Source: Vigna angularis
Lineage: Eukaryota; Streptophyta; Magnoliopsida; Fabales; Fabaceae
Direction: 5' to 3'
NCBI RefSeq assembly: GCF_016808095.1
Contig: NC_068976.1
Location: 5,675,001-5,739,000 of the forward strand
Length of the DNA: 64,000 nt
Of the stretch, positions 58,120 to 64,000 are shown one piece after another (positions within the stretch are counted from its first letter, which is position 1; each line of letters begins with the position of its first letter). Under the pieces are notes generated by a model. The model was not told the origin of the DNA, ran no database searches, and worked only from the letters and a program-made list of their open reading frames with translations. Made by a program: the position numbers and the translations under genes.

Positions 58120-59945
58120 TAATATTAAAAAAAAATTAGAGCATACGATAAATTCAGTTGATAATTATTGTTAATGTATAGAAAGAAGGGAAAACTCCTT
58201 AAAAGATAGCTATAATTTGATTTCATCTCTTCATAGTTGTTGTTCTTATATTACTTTAACGTGAATATCTTTGTAGTGATCTCCACCATTATCAGCATGT
58301 GAATGCAACAGCACCGACAAAGGTCAACCTCACATAATCATCACTTAATAAGACTTGTCAAAAACAACTATTTTTTTTTTTTCAAAATTCAAACTTTCAA
58401 AATCTTTTAGTTAAACGCCATCATGTGCATTTATTCCTCACAAACTATTACGTGACATGTATAAACCAGCTTAAAGAGAAGTGTAGTTTAATAATTCAAT
58501 AAATGACTGACAAAATTACATTTGTGGAGTAAAAAATATCAGCACTTAATGGGGCCAACTAGGAATTATAAATAGTAATTACCATTTTTATGAAATCTTA
58601 TAAGTACCATCATTCATTGTAAATTATGTCTTCTTTATTTAAGGCGTTTAATAGTATCAAATTAAAAAACGTATAACTTTTTATTCACTATAGCAAATAT
58701 GCATATAGATAAACTCTCATACGATTTTTTTTTAGTTAAACTAATTTTGGTACATGTATACAAAAAAACACATCAACTTTTTGCACAAAGTATATAGTAT
58801 TATGGAAGACATTGAATACTATACTCTATACATTTCAAATAATTGAAAATTTAATTTTTTTGTCCATTCAAATACAGAAGATTATTTGTTCCTTTCTTGG
58901 ATTTAAAACTATCTATATTTAATAAATGATAGATTTGAAGTGAAGAGAGCTCAAAAAGAGTCTACTGGTTAGTTATTTCTCAATATGTCAAAGAAAATGA
59001 CATGAAAGCAATGGCTACCCTAAAGTCTCCCTCAAGGTCCCTCTTCTACTTTATTTTATTATTCATTTTTAAAATTTATGGGGGTAAAATACTGAAATTA
59101 ATAATTTATTTTGGTTTTTAACGAGAACAAGGTTGCCCTACTTGGGCCATGCATCATTGGGTAGCAAACAAGGACAAAAAAAATAACAACAATGTACTAA
59201 TTGGATTCCTCATAAAGTTATGGTACTGATAATAACACTGTAATGGCCAGAAATGACCCAAAAGAAGAGACATTTTCCCAAACAAATTCATGAAAAAAAA
59301 CAAACAAATGCATAGCTGGCACTAGAAATTAGCAAGACTGTTAGAAGGATAAGAGAGTTATCTATTTTAAAGGTCAATATTTTCAATTACAGAATATATA
59401 ATTAAGTGTATATTTAAGCTAAATTGAAACTATACATAATTATACTTTTGTTTCCTTTTGATAATTTTCTTCTTTATTTTCCAATTGATCTTTTTATCTC
59501 AAGAGTTATAATGATTGTTTTGAATTTTGTCATATTATTATGAAAATTTTAAATTTGATGTTACTATTTTAAAAAAATAATTAGTATAATTTATTTAATC
59601 AAACTAATGGTATGTGTATTACACTCTAATTATTTATGTTATTTATTATTAGTTTAACGAGTCATTATAATAATTTTATTATTATCAATATATAATAATT
59701 TATTTTTAAACCAATTGAAAAGGATTTAAAATATTTAAAATAAGAATTAATCAATAATTTGTTCTTTATATTTATGTTTAGAGTTTTAGTTCGTTTTATC
59801 CTTATATTTGTTTTTTTATTAAATTTAGTGTCTAATTTGTAAAAAAGATTTAACGTAATCCATTTTGTTAAATTAATGTCAAAACTAGGTATTTTTTACC
59901 TTGAAATAACTATGACTTTGATACTCAACACCTCTCAAGTAAAAG
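58120..59945. other. AT-rich DNA, no gene seen
   Basis: No open frame with recognisable motif. Poly-T/poly-A runs and one long stretch (59380-59900) of extreme AT content. Confidence 0.55.
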
Positions 59946-60548
59946 ATCACCAATATTTTAACATGTAAGTGATAACTTTTTGGCAAGTATACCAAATTGT
60001 TCCAAGTAATATAGAGTAAGTTCAAAGTATCGTTCTTCCAAGGGACTTGTGCAACACATGACAATTCTTCCTTTTATAACTCAATTAGACATCAAAGTGT
60101 ACAAAAAAAATACAAGAAACTTTTTTTGGTATTTTTATCAAACAGTTGGTGTGCAATGAATTATATTTAAAAGAAACTTCGTTGGAATTGGGTTTCATGA
60201 ATCATATGAATATAAAACTCTGTTCAATATTTCATTACTTCATTCAAACATTCACATCAAGGCATACTAGTCCTAATTCCTTACCAACTAGTTATAAATT
60301 AATATATTAAAATGATAATCCCTTAGTCAATTTAATATACAATTTGCATTAAGTCTGATGTTAAGAATAATCAAGTTATTGAGTCTATCCCTAGATCCTA
60401 AATCACTTAAGTGCTCTATCTACGTTCGTTCATGTTCAAAGTTACTTTCCAATGATCAAAGACATTCAGATAACATTATATTTTCATACAATGATAATAA
60501 ATTCAGGAAAGAGCGTATGAACGAACAACCATATATTGAGTAGAAAAA

Positions 60549-60752
60549 TTACAGTGAGTTCATTACATTCAATCCCAACGAAAGAGAAATTTAACTACTC
60601 CTAGTCATCTAAAACGTACACATTTGAAGCAATCCCTTGCAACAATGGTTTTACAGTGAGTTCATTACATTCAATCCCAACGAAAGAGAAATTTAACTAC
60701 TCCTAGTCATCTAAAACGTACACATTTGAAGCAATCCCTTGCAACAATGGTG
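60549..60752. repeat. Exact 102-bp tandem duplication
   Basis: TTACAGTGAGTTCATTACAT starts both units (60549 and 60651). The two copies are identical up to their last few bases. Confidence 0.97.
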
Positions 60753-60889
60753 TCTTGATGCCTTGAAGTAGTCTCCGGAAGTTCCTGAGATGTTTTCGTT
60801 TCTTTCTTTTGTCCGGAACTTCTCCTAGAAGAATGTTTATGTCTTTCTGTCACGTCTTTTAAAGCCACTTAACTTCATTAATTCGCTCA

Positions 60890-60990
60890 GCGCACATGTA
60901 CTGGTGCGCTATGCTAATTTTCTTAACTGCTGCACTTTAACTGATGTTATTCGCTCAGCGTACAGGTACTGGTGCGCTATGCGAATTTTC
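60890..60990. repeat. Paired hairpin blocks (ATTCGCTCAGCG ... GGTGCGCTATGC)
   Basis: Two 40-bp blocks start at 60891 and 60949. In the first, AGCGCAC and GTGCGCT are perfect stem arms. In the second, the outer arms ATTCGC and GCGAAT are perfect. They are unusually GC-rich for this region. Confidence 0.85.
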
Positions 60991-61200
60991 TTCTTCTGGT
61001 AGTGCGAATTTTGGCTTTCGCTTTGCGAAAATTGGCTGACAGAGTCTAAATAATATATCATTTCCTGTACAATATTTTACATAACAATATACTATTTATT
61101 ACAACTTTTCAATGAGGAACAACATGAATAATTACAAGATTGAGCTCATTTATAAGTATAAAAACAACTCTTTTTCACACTTATCAGTAAGTAACCCAAA

Positions 61201-61755
61201 TTTTAACAAATAATTATGGTGTTAACTTAATGAAATGGGTCGTATTAAGTTTTTTTTTTTTTTTACAAAAAATAAGAATTCAATTGAGTCTTTTTAAAAA
61301 ATAGAAACTCAATTGAATAAAAAAAATATAAGAATCAAAATAAATAAATAACTTAAATATAAGAAATAAATAATTAATCAAACCTTAAAATTTGAAAAAT
61401 CCATATAATGACAAAAAAGTTATTAAACTTTTTCTCTCACAAATTTGAATCTTGAATATCAAAATCACTTAATGTTTTTATTAATACAATGTAAAGTAAC
61501 ATATTAACAAAAGTTACTCAATTAAGATAATATTGATAATATTTTAAAAATATAAAAGATCACTAATTTTGGGTTCTTATACAACTATTTATTGTTGGAA
61601 GGGATTGAGTGTGATGGATGTGCGAGTGAATGACATGGTCCTATATAAGGTTTCGAGCATGAACAAGAGTATCAATTTATGAGATTATCTCCTGATGCCA
61701 TCTCGATAAAGGGTTGAGATTTTGGGGGTGAGAATTCTGTTTTTATAATATTGTT
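61201..61755. other. AT-rich spacer
   Basis: Nothing recognised apart from poly-T and poly-A runs. Confidence 0.5.
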
Positions 61756-63000
61756 ACTAGTGCAGTAAGAGGAAATGACACCGGTTACTTTTGCTTATAG
61801 GTCTCAGTTCTACAACCGAGGCGTATACAGACGAGGTAAAAAATGGTAGGTTTTATGCCTCGGTTGCGGGCCGAGTCAAAAAGAATAGGATTATGCCTCG
61901 GTTTTTAGATAACTGAGGCAGTAATGTATTTTTTTTTAAATTTTTTCAACCGTCCTCAGCTATTCTCAGCCATTTGGGGGTTCACAACAAGAACAGCAAC
62001 ATATCAGAAATACACAACACAGAAGCTTCATCCCACTTTCATTGCACAGTATACAACATCAACAAAAGACATCATCAACAAAAGAGAAGTTTCGAGGAGG
62101 CCGTCGAGACTGAAGGTCGTTTCGCGTGCCCCAGATCGTGACGGTACCGAAGGCGGAGGCGACTTAGTCGCTGTTGGGGGAGAAACGCGCGATGGTGGCC
62201 GAGGCGGAGGCAACCCACTTGTTGTTGGGGGAGAAACGCCGATGGTGGCCGAGGCAAAGGAGATGAACTCGCGAGATTTAGGGCTTCGCGATTTAGGGCT
62301 TCGCGATCTGGAGTGGTGGATGAAACCCTATTTCCGACAGAGGCAGCAGTGACGGAGGCGAGCACTGGCAGCACAAGGGTGGCGCGGCGAGCCGTTGAAG
62401 TGGTAGAGGAACCCGCGACGCAGAGGTCGCGATCTGGAGCGGTGGATGAAACCCTATTTCCGGTAGAGGCAGTAGTGTCGGAGGCAGAGGCAGCAGTGAC
62501 AGAGGTGAGCACTGGGAGCACAGGGTGGCGCGGCGAGCCGTGGAAGTGGTGGAGAAACCGGCGACGTAGAGGAAGAATGGAGAGCAAGAGGAAGGAGAAG
62601 CTGAGGAAGGAGAAGCCGTGGAAGTGCTGATTTGACGCAAATATGTAAGTGCAGAGTGGCAGCGAAAAAAAGCTTTTGCTTTGGCACTGGTTAAAAGGCC
62701 AGCTTGAGGTATAAAGTTTTGCTTTGGCACTGGTTAAAAGGCCAGCCCAAGGTATAAAGTGCTGGACAACATCAACGATTTCGGTTCCTGATGAACCGAT
62801 GCCTTTAAGTCTAGCGTAGCAGGTAAAGTTGCAGGCATAGCAGTGATATAGGCCTCGGGTCTTAGATTAACCGATGCAATATTTTTATTCTGCCTCGGGT
62901 CTTAGCTTAACCGAGGCATATATGTTAGCTTTATTTACGGTTCTGCCACCGCGCTTTTATATGCTTCGGGTTTGCTTAAACCGAAGCGTATATGTGTCCT
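61756..63000. mobile_element. CACTA-like non-autonomous element with GC-rich cargo
   Basis: Left edge TACTAGTGCAGTAAGAGG resembles a CACTA terminus with its first base changed. Subterminal hairpins occur on both sides: GCCTCGGTT...AACTGAGGC at about 61893-61918 on the left, and GCCTCGGGTC...AACCGAGGC at about 62894-62920 and GCTTCGGG...AACCGAAGC at about 62963-62988 on the right. Between them is a GC-rich block unlike the rest of the window. The right terminus was not found. Such subterminal hairpin series are typical of plant CACTA transposons; the identification is probable, not proven. Confidence 0.5.
62060..62635. other. GC-rich duplicated cargo inside the CACTA-like element
   Basis: Several open frames exist on both strands because the block is GC-rich. 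One plus-strand frame (61924-62352) gives a Gly/Arg-rich product and minus frames give Ser/Ala/Pro-rich products, so no strand is favoured. Two internal duplications are visible: GTTGGGGGAGAAACGC units at about 62173 and 62225, and GGTGGATGAAACCCTATTTC units at about 62314 and 62441. It could be a captured host gene piece; none is recognised. Confidence 0.45.
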
Positions 63001-64000
63001 TGGTTTAATATCATTTGCCCTTGTAATTTTCATATGTCATCATTATTATTTTCATGGTTTAAGTTTTTGCTTTCACCCAATGCAAACGCAAGACAAGATT
63101 GTTATGTGAGATTCCATAACGAATAGGAAATATTTTTTGAAATGGTATGACCATTCACAATTGAGTTTTGAAAGAGCTTGACTATGCATAGGTGAGTGAT
63201 TTCAATGAGCCATTAAATAGAAACCAATAGAAGTTGTTAGAGTGTATTTAGTTATGAGAGGAAATACTTGTGTTTGTGTGATATACCCTTTGTGCCTATG
63301 TCTTTCCTAAAGTGTGTAGGTGAGAGTGTATTATTTTTCCTGTTCAACCTGTTTGAGGTGAGTAGTGGGATGGAAGATGAGATGAATGTCGCATTTGTGT
63401 TGTGATAAGTGTGAGGGAACCAATTATGGAATCGATTATGCATGGTTCATGCTGCATTTAGAACTAATTCTTGGAAAGGTGGCCACATAAGGGAAAATTC
63501 TGAAAGTCCATGATGACGATGGCCACATAACGGTGGTTCTGGAATGTGATAGAGGTGACTATTGTGAGCTTTTGGGAGGAATGATAGCCTTGTGTGGAAG
63601 TTCAAATGTTGGGGTATTGGTTCTAGGGTGTTGGAACCAGTTATGTGAATGGTGTTTGGCAGGGGAATTGATTCTGGTACCAATTCTTTCAACCCATGCA
63701 TATGGAGAATTTGTTATTCTATGAATGGAATCGATTCCAATAATATTCAATGTGTTTTAAAATGCTTCTTTTGTGTTGCCTGAATTGTGTGGTGGTTAGT
63801 GGAGTTTTGGTGGACATAATTTGTGTGGTTTCAAGACATTTAAAGTGTGGTTAGGGGCACTTGTTGGAACTATCCTCGTGGAGGTATTGTTGTGGACCTA
63901 TGAGTGGTTGTTCGTGTGACTTATTTTGGTTAATCTGTGTTGGTGAGGTAAGCATGCATTACTAAGGTATAGGGTTCATATTTTGGTGATTTAAAACTCC
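63001..64000. other. Unassigned, possibly LTR sequence
   Basis: No gene recognised. GTGGCCACATAA occurs twice (63479, 63519), and GGAATCGATTAT / GGAATCGATTCC occur at 63428 and 63727, related to the ATAATCGATTAT motif seen in LTRs at 54.8 and 56.5 kb. The region runs off the window end. Confidence 0.35.

Larger units (their letters stand above)
59946..61200. mobile_element. LTR-like region with recent duplications
   Basis: Opens with a TTTGGCAAGTATACCAAATT block and CGTTCTTCCAAGGGACTTG, which I associate with gypsy LTRs. It contains a 102-bp exact duplication and a 58-bp spaced pair of GC-rich hairpin blocks. No coding part; orientation and ends uncertain. Confidence 0.35.

Noticed and set aside
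62028..62730. Long open frames on both strands (up to 170 codons)
   Set aside because: GC-rich duplicated DNA gives open frames in many frames at once; no single strand or product is favoured.

Overview
This is plant nuclear DNA, very probably from a legume and possibly a phaseoloid bean. The reasons are a very AT-rich background, GT-AG introns, one host gene with plant-type exons, an LTR that looks like the legume Ogre group (with a tRNA-Arg-like primer site), SIRE/Maximus-like copia LTRs and LTRs carrying ATAATCGATTAT motifs. No tRNA, rRNA, CRISPR array or prokaryotic operon is visible. The region is gene-poor and transposon-rich, with many nested insertions.

Layout. 1-2.2 kb is quiet AT-rich DNA. 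2.25-12.3 kb is one 10,068-bp hAT transposon with an exact 8-bp target duplication (GTTCATAT). On its minus strand it holds a hAT transposase gene with two nonsense codons. Downstream of that gene, on the same strand, lie captured host exons: one Rab1/RabD GTPase exon and four exons of an RH39-like DEAD-box helicase, all with splice sites. A 3,017-bp Ogre-like solo LTR with a 5-bp duplication (CTTAC) is inserted in the transposase coding sequence. Removing it restores the frame and gives a predicted protein of about 680 residues. 13.3-16.3 kb is a Mutator-like element with long inverted repeats and a 211-bp tandem array. 16.6-18.6 kb is a second Mutator-like element with about 235-bp inverted repeats and a near-perfect 9-bp duplication.

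19.1-24.6 kb (minus) holds the only intact host gene, a five-exon gene for a 200-residue protein with two UBA-type helical segments. Its 3.8-kb second intron is full of gypsy retrotransposon debris. From 25 kb to the end the window is mostly LTR retrotransposon wreckage: at least four related copia LTRs (31.3-32.9, 36.3-37.6, 47.1-48.7 and a split copy at 53.8-55.4 kb), three related gypsy LTRs (25.7, 28.6-30.4, 48.7-50.1 kb), a 2.8-kb minus-strand LTR (32.9-35.8 kb) with two hairpin-forming tandem arrays, other long LTRs (40.9-46 kb), CACTA fragments (36, 52.4-53.6 and 61.8-63 kb), a gypsy pol remnant (57.3-58.1 kb) and a broken fragment of the jasmonate receptor gene COI1 (37.7-37.9 kb).

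The most notable system is the hAT element: a dead autonomous transposon carrying two captured host gene pieces and later struck by an Ogre-like retrotransposon, so order of events can be read from the nested duplications. The second is the LTR at 32.9-35.8 kb, where repeat units in two separate arrays differ by paired changes that keep the hairpin stems complementary. All family assignments come from reading the sequence; no database search was run.
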